A stretch of 64,000 bases of DNA from Hymenobacter convexus. Its GTDB lineage: Bacteria; Bacteroidota; Bacteroidia; Cytophagales; Hymenobacteraceae. Shown piece after piece: positions 1-9,434 of the stretch. Both the position numbers and the translations under genes were made by a program. Under the pieces are notes generated by a model, which did no database searches, was not told the DNA's origin, and saw only the letters and a program-made list of their open reading frames with translations. Positions within the stretch are counted from its first letter, which is position 1. Each line of letters opens with the position of its first letter. Location: assembly GCF_030580955.1 (NCBI RefSeq), contig NZ_JAUQON010000006.1, forward strand, positions 329,332-393,331. Direction: 5' to 3'.

Positions 1-162
1 TCGTTAGCTGTGAGCTGTTAGCGGGTGGCTAGTAGCTTTAAAATACATTGGATGAGCCGCTGGCTTCGGGCTGGCGGCCATTGATAAACAGGGCGTCAAA
101 GATAAGTCAAACGCGGCGCCTGTCGATGCTGTGCGAGCGGAAGGCGGCGGCCCGTCCGCTAT

Positions 163-1209
163 TTACGCGAGCGTGATTTTTTCGTCGAGGTATACATCCT
201 GAATGGCGTGGAGCAACGCTACCCCTTCTGCAAAAGGCCGCTGGAAAGCTTTGCGGCCCGAAATCAGCCCCTGCCCCCCGGCGCGCTTGTTGATGATGGC
301 CGTGCGCACGGCGGCTTCCAGGTCGCCGGCCCCGAGGCTTTCGCCGCCTGAATTGATGAGGCCGATGCGGCCGGCGTAGCAGTTCAGCACCTGGTAGCGG
401 GTCAGGTCGATGGGGTGGTCGGTGCTGAGGGTATCGTACATGGCCGGAAAGGTTTTGCCGAATTTCAGGGTGCGGAAGCCGCCGTTATTTTCGGGCAGCT
501 TCTGCTTGATGATGTCGGCGCCCATGGTCACGCCCAGGTGGTTGGCCTGCCCGGTGAGGTCGGCGGATACGTGGTAGTCCTTATCGGCGGTTTTGAAGGC
601 GTTGTTGCGGGTGTAGCACCAGAGCACAGTGGCCAGGCCCAGGGCGTGGGCCTCCTCAAAAGCCCGGCTGACTTCGATAATCTGGCGGTTGCTTTCCTCG
701 GAGCCGAAGTAAACGGTGGCCCCCACGGCGGTAGCGCCCAGGTCCCAGGCCTGCCGCACCGAGCCGAACATAATCTGGTCGAACTTATTGGGGTAGGTCA
801 GCAGCTCGTTGTGGTTGATTTTGACCACGAACGGGATTTTGTGCGCATACTTCCGGGCCACCGTGCCGAACGTGCCGAAGGTGGTGGCTACGGCGTTGCA
901 GCCGCCTTCCAGAGCCAGCCGCAGGATGTTTTCGGGGTCGAAATACATCGGGTTCGGGCCGAAGGCGGAGCCGGCGGTGTGCTCAATGCCCTGGTCGACG
1001 GGCAGCATGCTCACGTAGCCGGTGCCGGCCAGCCGGCCGTGGTGATACAGCGCGCCGAGGCTGCGCAGCACCTGCGGCGGGCGGCTACCGGGCCCGAAGC
1101 TGCGGTCCAGAAAGTCGGGGCCGGGGGCGTGCAGCAGTTCCTTGCTCACCACGGCCGTGTAGGCGAGCAGGGCTTCGTTCTCAGGACTCAGGGACAGGGA
1201 GGCAGCCAT
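163..1209 (-). CDS. fbaB: Class I fructose-bisphosphate aldolase (FbaB/DhnA type)
   Basis: Cytoplasmic glycolytic/gluconeogenic enzyme that splits fructose-1,6-bisphosphate through a lysine Schiff base. The 348-aa product is colinear with E. coli FbaB (350 aa). It shares the blocks [49 protein letters not shown] and [17 protein letters not shown]. The Schiff-base lysine should be in ADIIKQK (K235 or K237). The ATG at 1209 is preferred because homologues begin near here; the frame stays open to a TTG at 1239. No Shine-Dalgarno is seen, as usual in Bacteroidota. The gene stands alone and is divergent from the OmpA-like gene. The 162 bases to its right-hand end of the window (1-162) hold nothing recognisable. 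Confidence 0.95.
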   Translation of the reverse strand: MAASLSLSPENEALLAYTAVVSKELLHAPGPDFLDRSFGPGSRPPQVLRSLGALYHHGRLAGTGYVSMLPVDQGIEHTAGSAFGPNPMYFDPENILRLALEGGCNAVATTFGTFGTVARKYAHKIPFVVKINHNELLTYPNKFDQIMFGSVRQAWDLGATAVGATVYFGSEESNRQIIEVSRAFEEAHALGLATVLWCYTRNNAFKTADKDYHVSADLTGQANHLGVTMGADIIKQKLPENNGGFRTLKFGKTFPAMYDTLSTDHPIDLTRYQVLNCYAGRIGLINSGGESLGAGDLEAAVRTAIINKRAGGQGLISGRKAFQRPFAEGVALLHAIQDVYLDEKITLA

Positions 1210-1397
1210 GCGGAACGGGGTGAAACAGGAAGAAGACAACCAGCCAACGCGCGCCGGGTGGTGTAAGCAAATATAGCCCGCAAAGGAGGCAGAACGGGTT
1301 TTTAGGGGGCCAGACGCGCATTAAGCGCTACCTTGCCCTGCCAACGCGGCCGGGCAGTCCGGCCGCCGATGGCTTGGCCTGGTGCCCTTTTCTGCCC

Positions 1398-2420
1398 GTG
1401 AAACGCTTCTCCCCTGCCCTGCTGGGCCTTTCGCTGTTAGCTGCCTCCACCCTCAACGGCTGCGTGACGGCCCGCAAATACGACGACCTGAGCGCCCGCC
1501 AAAAAGCCGACGCCCAAGGCAAAGACGCCGCCGAGCGCCAGCTCCGCAGCACCACTGCCGAGCTGCAAAAGGCTTCCGACGAGTTGGCCCAGCTCCGCCT
1601 CACCCAAAAGCGGCTGGTGAACGACTCGGCCGAAACCGGCGCCGCCTACCGCAAAACCCGCACCCTCTACAACGAGCTCAACAACAGCTACGACAAGCTA
1701 CTCAAAAACAGCGACCGGGAGCTGGCCAACAAGTCTTCCGACTACAACAAAGTGGCCAAGGACCTGGCCCGCCGCGAAGCCGAGCTGGGCGAGCTGGAAA
1801 CCACGCTCCAGAAAAGCAAAGCCAACAATGACCGCCTCGCCGCCGACCTGAAAACCCGCGAAGCCCGCCTCACCGAACTTACCCAGGCCCTGGCCGACAA
1901 GGACAAAGCCGTGGACGACCTGAAAGCCCGCGTGAGCAAGGCCTTGCTCAGCTTCAGCGGCAACGACCTGCAGGTGAAGCTCAAGGACGGCAAGGTATAT
2001 GTGTCGCTTTCCGAGCAGCTGCTCTTCAAATCGGGCTCCACGAAAGTGGACCCCAAAGGCCAGGAGGCCCTGAAAAAGCTGGCCACCGTGCTCCAGGAGC
2101 AGAAAGACGTGAACGTGGTGGTGGAAGGCCACACCGATAACGTGCCCATCCTGCGCGGCACGGCCGGCATGACCGACAACTGGGACCTGAGCGCCCTGCG
2201 CGCCACTGAAATTGCGCGCCTGCTCACCACCAGCGGCGTGTCGCCGGAGCGCGTCACCGCCTCGGGGCGCGGCCAGTATGTACCCGTGGCCGCCAACGAC
2301 ACGCCCCAGAACAAGGCCATGAACCGCCGCACCGAAATCATCCTCACCCCCAAGCTGGATGAGCTGTTTCAGATTCTGGGCAGCAATTCGAGCACGCCGG
2401 CCGCACCCGCTGGCAAATAA
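1398..2420 (+). CDS. OmpA-family outer-membrane lipoprotein
   Basis: Probable peptidoglycan-anchoring lipoprotein of about 340 aa. A short signal peptide begins MKRFSPALL and ends in a lipobox (LNGC). A charged, heptad-like coiled-coil region (about residues 30-180) follows, then a C-terminal OmpA domain (about 195-320) with the marks of peptidoglycan binding: FKSGSTKVDP, VVVEGHTDNVP, DNWDLSALRA and NRRTEI. I chose GTG at 1398 because it gives a normal K-R signal peptide; an upstream TTG at 1374 adds eight residues that do not fit. A TACCTTGC box at 1329-1336 fits a Bacteroidota -7 element. Confidence 0.88.
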   Translation: MKRFSPALLGLSLLAASTLNGCVTARKYDDLSARQKADAQGKDAAERQLRSTTAELQKASDELAQLRLTQKRLVNDSAETGAAYRKTRTLYNELNNSYDKLLKNSDRELANKSSDYNKVAKDLARREAELGELETTLQKSKANNDRLAADLKTREARLTELTQALADKDKAVDDLKARVSKALLSFSGNDLQVKLKDGKVYVSLSEQLLFKSGSTKVDPKGQEALKKLATVLQEQKDVNVVVEGHTDNVPILRGTAGMTDNWDLSALRATEIARLLTTSGVSPERVTASGRGQYVPVAANDTPQNKAMNRRTEIILTPKLDELFQILGSNSSTPAAPAGK

Positions 2421-2518
2421 GGAGTTAAGCAAGGGAAGAGGCCTGATTTTTGCTGCCTGAGAAGTGCGGCAATTCGACGGTCGGAGGCCGGTGGCTCATC
2501 CTTTCTTTTCTCTCCCTT

Positions 2519-3958
2519 ATGTTTTCAATTTTCCGCTTTCGCAGTCTGTCTGCCGTCCTTTTTTTGTGGCTGGGGAGCGTCTCCGTGGCCTGGGCTTCGC
2601 ATGCGCTGGGCGCCGACATTAGCTATGAATACGCCGGCACCGCGGCCAGTCCCGACCAGTACCATGTCACAGTGCGGCTGTTCCGGGACCTGGGCTCGCT
2701 GGTTGATGACCCTTTCGTGACGTTGACTTGTGGCCGCAACGGCTGTGGTACGGCAACATCCGGCAGCTTCACCGTGACGGTGCCACGCACCAGCAGCACA
2801 ACGATTTCGGCGAGTTGCAACAGCACCCCCATCAACTATGCGCTCAGCACGTACGATGGCCTCGTGCAGCTGCCACCAGCCAGCTGGACGCTCAGCCTCG
2901 ATACGCAGAACCGAGCCTCGGGCGTGGCAAATATCGCCAACTCGCAGCTGCAAAGCATCTTCGTAAAAGCGGCGCTGAACAGCACCAGTGGCCTCCTCAA
3001 TTCCTCGCCCCGCTTCCTCGTCGACCGCCTTATTCAGCTCACCAGCTCGCAGGCCCAGCAGCGCTACAGCATCGGAGCGTTCGACAGCGATGGCGATTCG
3101 CTGGTGTACCAGTTGGTGCAGCCCCTCGCCAGCCCGACGCCGACGGCCTTGTGCGGTACGCCCACCACGGGCGCCATTGCGCCACAATTCCAGGCCAACG
3201 CCGCTACCGGCGAGTTGCTTACGGTGGCCGGTCCCACGCAGCAGGGCCGCTACGCCCTGGCCGCCCGCGTCGATGAATACCGCCGCCTGAACGGCACCTG
3301 GCAACAAATCGGGAGCATCACCCGCGACATGACCTACTTCGTACTGGCTGGCAACAACCAGGTGCCGGTTTTCACCCGCGTGGCGCTGGCCAGCGCGCCC
3401 AGCGGCCAGCTATTGGGCCAGACCATCCGCGTCAATCCGGGGACCCAGCTGGCGCTCCGGCTCACGGCCACCGACCCCGACGCCGGCCAGACGCTGACCC
3501 TACTTGGCAGCACTGCCGGCACGGTGCCCGGCGTCACGGTTCAGGACTTGGGCGGCGGGCAGGCCCAACTGAACTGGCAGGTGCCCGCCATGCTCCCCCC
3601 CGGCCGTTATCAGCTGGCCGCTACGGCGCTCGACAACTACTGCGCGGCACCGGCATTCACCGTGGCGACTATTTCGGTGCTGGTGACGCAACAGGTGCTG
3701 GCCACTACCACACAACAGCCGCTGGCACAAGCTCCCTTCCCGGTGCCGTTCAGCGAGGTGGTGCGGTTTCAGTTTGCGGGGCCGGGCGTCCAGCCCGTCA
3801 TCATCACCGATGCCTTGGGCCGCACTGTGGCGCATCTCGAAACGGCTACCGATGGCCGCGTGGCGTGGCAGCCCGCCGCGGCTTTGCCCGCCGGCCTCTA
3901 CTTTGCCCGGAATGCGGCGGGCACGCAGGTGGCACGGCTGCAGTACAGCGGCAATTAA
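2519..3958 (+). CDS. Secreted protein with T9SS type A sorting domain
   Basis: Exported protein of about 479 aa. The ATG at 2519 gives a signal peptide (MFSIFRFRSLSAVLFLWLG..., cleavage near VAWA). The mature N-terminus SHALGADISYEYAG matches a family of large Bacteroidota surface proteins whose mature part begins SHxxGGDITY. The middle is Ser/Thr-rich with cadherin/Ig-like character (DSDGDSLVYQLVQP, ATDPDAGQTLTL). The last 80 residues (PFPVPFSEVVRFQF ... DALGRTVAHL ... AGLYFARN) fit a type A T9SS C-terminal sorting signal, so it should cross the outer membrane by type IX secretion. The binding target or activity is unknown. Confidence 0.75.
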   Translation: MFSIFRFRSLSAVLFLWLGSVSVAWASHALGADISYEYAGTAASPDQYHVTVRLFRDLGSLVDDPFVTLTCGRNGCGTATSGSFTVTVPRTSSTTISASCNSTPINYALSTYDGLVQLPPASWTLSLDTQNRASGVANIANSQLQSIFVKAALNSTSGLLNSSPRFLVDRLIQLTSSQAQQRYSIGAFDSDGDSLVYQLVQPLASPTPTALCGTPTTGAIAPQFQANAATGELLTVAGPTQQGRYALAARVDEYRRLNGTWQQIGSITRDMTYFVLAGNNQVPVFTRVALASAPSGQLLGQTIRVNPGTQLALRLTATDPDAGQTLTLLGSTAGTVPGVTVQDLGGGQAQLNWQVPAMLPPGRYQLAATALDNYCAAPAFTVATISVLVTQQVLATTTQQPLAQAPFPVPFSEVVRFQFAGPGVQPVIITDALGRTVAHLETATDGRVAWQPAAALPAGLYFARNAAGTQVARLQYSGN

Positions 3959-3986
3959 GCGGTCTGGCAAACATACCGAACGCCTA

Positions 3987-4028
3987 AAACGAAAAGGCCA
4001 TTCAGCATGCTGAATGGCCTTTTCGTTT
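3987..4028. terminator. Perfect 42-bp palindrome, bidirectional terminator
   Basis: Two 21-base arms (AAACGAAAAGGCC... and its exact complement) meet without a loop between convergent genes ending at 3958 and 4043. Each strand shows a GC-rich stem followed by TTTTCGTTT, so it can terminate transcription from both sides. Confidence 0.85.
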
Positions 4029-4042
4029 ACCAATCGAAATGA

Positions 4043-6814
4043 TTACAGCGTGAAATTCAACCGTCCGAAGTAGAACGCACCGTTGAAGCCGAACTGGTTG
4101 GAGTTGTAAGGGAAGCGGCCGCGGTTGGTGGCATCCAGCGTCGAGTAGGCCAGGTTCTGCTCGTTGTTGTTAGGGTCCTGGTAGAGGCGGTCGGGGTACA
4201 CGTTGAACAGGTTGTTCACGCCCACGCTCAGGCCGATGTTCTTGATAACCTGCGCGCTGATGGTCAGGTCGGTCACCCATTTGGCCGAGAAGGTCTGGTC
4301 GATGAACGAGCGGGTGGGGTCGGCGTCTTTGGTTTGCACCTCGCCGAAGCGCACGGTGCGCAGGTTCACGCCGAAGATTTTGTAGCCGTAGTCGGCGCTG
4401 AGGTTGATTTTACTGCGGGGCTGGCCGTTTTCGAGGCGGGCGCGCTGGGCGCGGTCGAAAAGCGTGTTTTGCAGGCTGGCGTTGTTGTCGATAAAGGCGG
4501 AGCTGTTGAAGCTGCGCACCAGCGTTTCGTTGAAGTTGGCGGCGGCCGTCAGGGTCAGGCGGCTGTCGGGGCTGAGGGTGAGGCGCTCGTTGGCCACGAT
4601 GTCGATGCCCTGGGTGCGGGTGTTCACGGCGTTGGCGAAGAACTGCACGCCCTGCACGGGGTTCTGGCCGGGGCGCTGGTTGGCGGTGAGAATGCCCGCC
4701 ACCACGGCATTGCCCCGGCTGAACTGCGAGCTAAGGACAATCCGGTCGCGGATGTCAATCTGGTAGGCATCCACCGTCAAGGTAATGGTTTTCAGAATGC
4801 GCGCCGTGAGGCCCACGCTGTAATTGGTCGATTTTTCCTGCTTCAGCGAGCCAATGCCGAAGGCTTTGGTGATAGGGTCGTCGTTGTTGGTGGTCAGCAC
4901 TTCGCGCAGCTCGCCGCTGGTGAACTGGGTGCTGGAGTTGGTGAAGTAGCGCTGCTGCAGCGAGGGCGCCCGAAAGCCGTTGCTGAGGGCCCCGCGCAAC
5001 GCCAGCCCGTTGAGAATGCTGTAGCGGGCAGCCACTTTGCCGCTCACGTTGGAGCCAAAGTCAGAGTAGCGCTCGGCCCGGCCGGCCACGTCCACCAGCA
5101 GCTTATCGGTCAGGTCACTCTCCAAATCGATATAGCCCGACACGTTGTTGCGGCTCTGGTTCAAGGCATCAGACGGCCGGTAGCCAGCAAATCCCTGCGA
5201 GCCGGCGGCGGCCGGCGTGCCGTTCACCAAGCGCGGCCCGAGGATGTAGGAACCCGATTCGCCGGCGTTAATCTGGAAATTATCCACCCGAAATTCGCCG
5301 CCAAAAGCCACGTTCAGCGTCGCCAGCGGGCCTATTTCGGTGAATTTGCGGGTGAAGCCCAGGTTGGTGGTATTTTGCTGGAAAGCCAGCTGGCCGGCGT
5401 AGAAGCTGGTGGGGCTGGTGCCCGCTGGCAGCGAGGCGTTGAGGGTATTGGTGATGTCGTAGTCGAGGGCGTTGCGGCCGTAGGTATTGCTCAAATCGGC
5501 GGCGAAGCCCAGCACCTGGCCGCGCAGGCCCATGATGGCCGAGCCATCGTTCACGGTGCTGTTGATGAAGGGCAAAAAGCCGTTCGGGTAGATGCTGGCA
5601 TCGGTTTGGGTCACCTGCGTGGGCAGCCGGTAGAGCGCGCCCGAGCGGCCCGTGCGGCGCGTGAGGCCACCCGCAACGTAGGCTTCGAGACCAATGCTGG
5701 GGGCCAGCGTGTAGGCCGCGTTCACGAAGCTGCCGTAGGTGCGCGTGTCGGCGCTGCCCACCCGGATGTCGCGGCGATTGAAGCCGTTTTGGGCCACCAG
5801 GGCGTTGTCGCGTGCCTTCAGGTCGAGCTTTTGCGCGTCGCTCAGGCCGCCGGGGTAGGCGCCGCCGCTGGTGCCTAGGTAGATGAGCGGGGCCGTGTCG
5901 GCGCCGCTGCGGTCCACAAAGCTGCGGTTCGAGAATTGCCCGCTCACGTTCACGAAGCCCCGGCGGCCGAGGCCAAAGCCCAGGTTGGCATCGGCCTGGA
6001 AAAGCTGGCCGTCGCTCTTGGCGGTCTGGCCGGCGGTGCTGCTCACGCTCACGCCGGTGGTGTCGTCCTTCAACTGGATGTTGATGACGCCGGCAATGGC
6101 GTCGGAGCCGTACTGGGCGGCCGCGCCGTCGCGCAGCACCTCAATCCGCTTGATGGCGGCGGGCGGAATCACGTTCATATCGGTACCCACCGAGCCGCGC
6201 CCGGGCGTGCCGTTGATGTTGACGAGGGCCGAGGTGTGGCGGCGCTTGCCGTTCACGAGCACCAGCACCTGGTCGGGGCCGAGGCCGCGCAGGGTGGCGG
6301 GGTCCACAAAATCGGTGCCGTCGGTCACGGTCTGGCGCGTGCTCTGGAACGAGGGCGCTATGTAGGTCAGAATCTGGGTGACGTCGGTTTGGGCGTAGGC
6401 CTTGATTTCGCGGGCCGAAATCACGTCCACCGGCGCGGTGGTGAGGATGTTGGAGCGGCCTTCGGTGGCGCGCGAGCCCGTCACCACCACTTCGTTCAAC
6501 TCGGTCTGGTTGGCGGCGAGGCGAATTTCAAGGCTGGTGCGGCCGTTCAGCGGTACGGTTTGGGTGAGCGAGCCCACGGCGGAAAATACCAGCGTGGCCG
6601 TGCCGGGCACGTTACTGAGCGAAAAACGGCCGTCGCCGTCGGTGCTGGTGCCATTGGCGGTGCCTTGCTCCAGCACGGTCACGCCGGGCTGGCTTTGGCC
6701 CGCGGCGTCGAGCACGCGGCCGGTTACGGTGAGGTTCTGGGCCCAGGCGGCGGCCGTGGTCAGCCACAAAAGCAGCGCCAGCAGCCCGATTCGGGTAGTT
6801 GTTGCGTGTGTCAT
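4043..6814 (-). CDS. TonB-dependent outer-membrane receptor
   Basis: Outer-membrane active transporter of about 923 aa. A signal peptide (MTHATTTRIGLLALLLW..., AQN cleavage) is followed by a carboxypeptidase-regulatory-like domain (about 28-110: TVTGRVLDAAGQSQPGVTV), a TonB-box/plug region (about 115-250: ELNEVVVTGSR, LRGLGPDQVLVLVNGKRRH, VLRDGAAAQYGSDAIAGVI) and a C-terminal 22-strand-type barrel ending NGAFYFGRLNFTL. The ATG at 6814 is chosen for its signal peptide; the open frame extends to 6961 without merit. No SusD partner is adjacent, so the substrate (siderophore, metal or other) cannot be read from context. Confidence 0.9.
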   Translation of the reverse strand: MTHATTTRIGLLALLLWLTTAAAWAQNLTVTGRVLDAAGQSQPGVTVLEQGTANGTSTDGDGRFSLSNVPGTATLVFSAVGSLTQTVPLNGRTSLEIRLAANQTELNEVVVTGSRATEGRSNILTTAPVDVISAREIKAYAQTDVTQILTYIAPSFQSTRQTVTDGTDFVDPATLRGLGPDQVLVLVNGKRRHTSALVNINGTPGRGSVGTDMNVIPPAAIKRIEVLRDGAAAQYGSDAIAGVINIQLKDDTTGVSVSSTAGQTAKSDGQLFQADANLGFGLGRRGFVNVSGQFSNRSFVDRSGADTAPLIYLGTSGGAYPGGLSDAQKLDLKARDNALVAQNGFNRRDIRVGSADTRTYGSFVNAAYTLAPSIGLEAYVAGGLTRRTGRSGALYRLPTQVTQTDASIYPNGFLPFINSTVNDGSAIMGLRGQVLGFAADLSNTYGRNALDYDITNTLNASLPAGTSPTSFYAGQLAFQQNTTNLGFTRKFTEIGPLATLNVAFGGEFRVDNFQINAGESGSYILGPRLVNGTPAAAGSQGFAGYRPSDALNQSRNNVSGYIDLESDLTDKLLVDVAGRAERYSDFGSNVSGKVAARYSILNGLALRGALSNGFRAPSLQQRYFTNSSTQFTSGELREVLTTNNDDPITKAFGIGSLKQEKSTNYSVGLTARILKTITLTVDAYQIDIRDRIVLSSQFSRGNAVVAGILTANQRPGQNPVQGVQFFANAVNTRTQGIDIVANERLTLSPDSRLTLTAAANFNETLVRSFNSSAFIDNNASLQNTLFDRAQRARLENGQPRSKINLSADYGYKIFGVNLRTVRFGEVQTKDADPTRSFIDQTFSAKWVTDLTISAQVIKNIGLSVGVNNLFNVYPDRLYQDPNNNEQNLAYSTLDATNRGRFPYNSNQFGFNGAFYFGRLNFTL

Positions 6815-7352
6815 AACAAGAAAAGAGGGGAATGAAGCGGGATTCCGGCGGCCACACGGGCATTTCAAACCGAATAATCCCAGGAAAAAGAAAAGCCACA
6901 GCAGCCATCGGCGGGAACCGCCTACGAGGCAGCCCCAACGCCAAAAGGCATCCACCAACACTCAATAAAGTATATATACCAGAAATACCTAAAAGGTTAT
7001 TGCGCAGCTACCCGGCGGCAACTGGGGCGCCGGGGCATATTCCCGCATTTTTCTGGTTTGGCATTCGGCCGGGTAAGGAAACGACATCCTACCGGCTAAC
7101 GCCCTATTCTACCCACAACAGCAACAGCACCCTGCCACGGCGGCACACATGGGCACCGGCAGGCTGGCAAGGTTGGGGGAAAAGCTGGTGGAAGCCAGCC
7201 GATTTCCCAGGGAAGGAGCGGCTGCGAGGGTTTGTATCACGGGGCAAAAATAAAGTCGGATTCCGGTACCACGACTGCGGGCCGGCATCGAGCGGGTATA
7301 AGCGGCGGGCGCGAAAAATGTTTCCAAAGCAGCTTTGCTATTCAAAAACGCC
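6815..7352. other. Intergenic region upstream of the TonB receptor
   Basis: About 540 bases with no convincing gene. Open frames here lack good starts or family resemblance. It should contain the receptor promoter on the minus strand, but I see no clear TTTG/TAnnTTTG pair. Confidence 0.5.
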
Positions 7353-7450
7353 GTCATCCTGAGCGCAGCGAAGGACCTTATCACGCTTGGAGCAGTAACT
7401 GCTGCAACTCATTCTATCGTGACAAGGTCCTTCGCTGCGCTCAGGATGAC
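7353..7450. repeat. REP-like inverted repeat (33-bp arms)
   Basis: Arms 7353-7385 and 7418-7450 (GTCATCCTGAGCGCAGCGAA...) are complementary at 32 of 33 positions around a 32-base loop. The repeat lies just downstream of the stop of the MBL-fold gene (7470, minus strand). The wording GTCATCCTGAGCGCAGCG resembles dispersed palindromes common in Hymenobacter-type genomes. A related but shorter version is at 11,977-12,018. Confidence 0.8.
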
Positions 7451-7469
7451 AGACGGTTTTGCAGAATCG

Positions 7470-8459
7470 TTATCGCTCCCACCAGCGCGAGTTGAGCGGG
7501 CCGACAGCCGCATCCACGCGCTGGCCGGGGGCGGGCAGCAGCAGCGACACTTGGGGGCCAGCGGCTTCGAGCAGGCGCTGCACGGGCTGCCGCCAGGCAT
7601 GAAACGCCAGGTTGAATGTGCCCCAGTGCAGGGGCAGCAGCGGGCCGCCGCCCAGCAGCCGGTGCGCCACGAGGGCCTGGTCGGGGCCGAGGTGGATGTC
7701 GGCCCATTCGGGGTCGGAAGCCCCGATTTCGAGCATCACCAAATCGAACGGACCGTAGGCCTCCCCTATCTGACGAAACCCCTCGTCGAGCGGGCCCGAG
7801 TCGCCGCCAAAAAACACCTTATGCATCGGCCCCAGCAGGCACCACGAGGCCCACAGCGTGTCGTTGCGGGTGAGGCCGCGGCCCGAGAAGTGCCGGGCCG
7901 GCGTGGCCACCAGCGTGAAATCGGGCGCCAGTGCGGCCTGCTCCCACCAGTTCAGCTCGGTGATTTTATTACTCGCCACGCCCCAGCGGCGCAGGTGCGC
8001 GCCCACACCCAGGGGGCAGAAAAACGGCACGCTCGTGCGGCCCAGCACGCGAATGGCGGCCGGGTCGAGGTGGTCGTAATGGTCGTGCGAGAGCACCACG
8101 GCGTCCAGCTTCGGCAGCTTATCGAGCGGTAGCGGCGGGGCGAAAAACCGCTTCGGGCCCATCAACTGCGAGGGCGATGCCCGCTCGCTCCACACCGGGT
8201 CGGTGAGGAGGCGGCGGCCGTCGATTTCGAGCAGCAGGGTACTGTGGCCCAGCCAGGTAGCCCGCAGCGCATCGGCGGGCACGGGCGCGGCCAGTGCGGC
8301 GGCATCGGCCCGGAAAGGACCGAGCGGCTTCCGGGGCTCGCGTTCGGCTTTTTCAAACAGCCAGCGCTTCAGCAGGGCGCCGTAGCCGGAGGGCGGGCTG
8401 ACGGAAGTCGGAATAGCGTTCTGGTAAACTTTGCCGTTGTGGGGGGCTTGAAGCTGCAT
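7470..8459 (-). CDS. MBL-fold metallo-hydrolase (NAPE-PLD/UlaG-like)
   Basis: Zinc-dependent hydrolase of 329 aa. The metal motif HDHYDH is at residues 125-130, with H190 (ATPARHFSGRG) and D220 (FGGDSG) as further ligands and a late histidine in PLHWGTFNLAFH. The pattern WLGHSTLLLEIDG ... LLTDPVWSERASP and ARHFSGRGLTRNDTLW is typical of the N-acyl-phosphatidylethanolamine phospholipase D-like/UlaG branch. No signal peptide is seen, so it is probably cytoplasmic or membrane-associated. The substrate is unknown. Confidence 0.85.
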   Translation of the reverse strand: MQLQAPHNGKVYQNAIPTSVSPPSGYGALLKRWLFEKAEREPRKPLGPFRADAAALAAPVPADALRATWLGHSTLLLEIDGRRLLTDPVWSERASPSQLMGPKRFFAPPLPLDKLPKLDAVVLSHDHYDHLDPAAIRVLGRTSVPFFCPLGVGAHLRRWGVASNKITELNWWEQAALAPDFTLVATPARHFSGRGLTRNDTLWASWCLLGPMHKVFFGGDSGPLDEGFRQIGEAYGPFDLVMLEIGASDPEWADIHLGPDQALVAHRLLGGGPLLPLHWGTFNLAFHAWRQPVQRLLEAAGPQVSLLLPAPGQRVDAAVGPLNSRWWER

Positions 8460-8538
8460 GAAATGGGGGCTGAAAAACAGCCGCGTTCGGCGGCTTGCTC
8501 GCGCAGACGCAGCAACAGCCTACATATTTTGGCCGGGC

Positions 8539-9267
8539 CTAGCGCAGCCGGTAGGCCAGCCCCAGGCGCAACACGCGCGCATACACCTGCCGGCTGCCGC
8601 CTACTAGGCCGCCCTGGTAGTTGAGCAGGCCGTGCGAGTAGCTGGCGTTGAAACCCAGGCGCTGGTACCATACCGTGGCATCGGCCCGCAGGCGCGCATC
8701 GAAACGGTTGAAGGCACGGTGGTCCACATCGGTGCTCCAGGTGGCGCTGCCGTTGTAGTCGAAGGAGCCGCTTCCTTTTTCCCGGAAGTTAAAAACGTAT
8801 GCCACTTCGGGCCCGGCCAAAACGTCCACGTTCAGCTTACCGGCCCCGAAGCGATGACCGAAGCCCAGAAAGCCCGTCAGGTTGTGGGTTTGCAGGGCCG
8901 TGCTGCCGTCAGCGCTGTAAGAACCGACATAAGAGCTATAAATAGGAATTGCCCCCGATAGCGCGGTGATGTTGGTGCGGCTTTGCAGCCACTCATACCC
9001 GAGGTCGAAAGCCAGCAGGCCATTGCGCGCACTCACCCGCTCGGCGCGGCCACCCAGGGCCACGCCCACGCCCCAGCGGCTGCCGTACGGGCTGTTGGTG
9101 TAGCTGGCCCCCGGAAAATCAGTGTAGTTGATGAAGGAGGTGCTTTGCGCATCCGGCCCGCCAAAACGCGACAAGCCCACGCCCGCCCGGGCCTGGATTT
9201 CGGTGTGCTGCGCGGCTACCGGCGCCGCCAGGGCCAGCAAAGGCCACAGGAGTAGATACTTTTTCAT
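8539..9267 (-). CDS. Outer-membrane beta-barrel-like protein
   Basis: About 242 aa. The ATG at 9267 gives a clean signal peptide (MKKYLLLWPLLALAAPVAAQ). The mature part is built of alternating aromatic/Gly stretches (GVGLSRFGG, NLTGFLGFGHRFGAGKLNVDV, VWYQRLGFNASYSHG) and ends RLGLAYRLR, which suits an 8-10 strand porin-like barrel. The extension from 9438 to 9267 reads through the upstream terminator and is not used. The specific role is not recognisable. Confidence 0.65.
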   Translation of the reverse strand: MKKYLLLWPLLALAAPVAAQHTEIQARAGVGLSRFGGPDAQSTSFINYTDFPGASYTNSPYGSRWGVGVALGGRAERVSARNGLLAFDLGYEWLQSRTNITALSGAIPIYSSYVGSYSADGSTALQTHNLTGFLGFGHRFGAGKLNVDVLAGPEVAYVFNFREKGSGSFDYNGSATWSTDVDHRAFNRFDARLRADATVWYQRLGFNASYSHGLLNYQGGLVGGSRQVYARVLRLGLAYRLR

Positions 9268-9375
9268 CAGAAATGGAAGGAATTGGCCCCGCCGCTGCGC
9301 GCGCCGTGCTCCCCCATGACCGGCCATCCCGCCCAAAAGTTGCGTCGCCACTTTCCCTACTTGGCCTCTAAAATT

Positions 9376-9414
9376 AAACGGCCCCAACGCTACGGGTGAG
9401 CGTCGAGGCCGTTT
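9376..9414 (-). terminator. Terminator after the 9435-10094 gene
   Basis: AAACGGCC/GGCCGTTT arms enclose a nested ACGCT/AGCGT stem, followed on the minus strand by an A/T-rich tract. It lies between two minus-strand genes. Confidence 0.6.
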
Positions 9415-9434
9415 GGCTTTAGGGCATTGAAAAA

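Noticed and set aside
6832..7362. 176-codon open frame upstream of the TonB receptor
   Set aside because: Low-complexity basic translation, overlaps the promoter region and the REP-like repeat; no recognisable motif.
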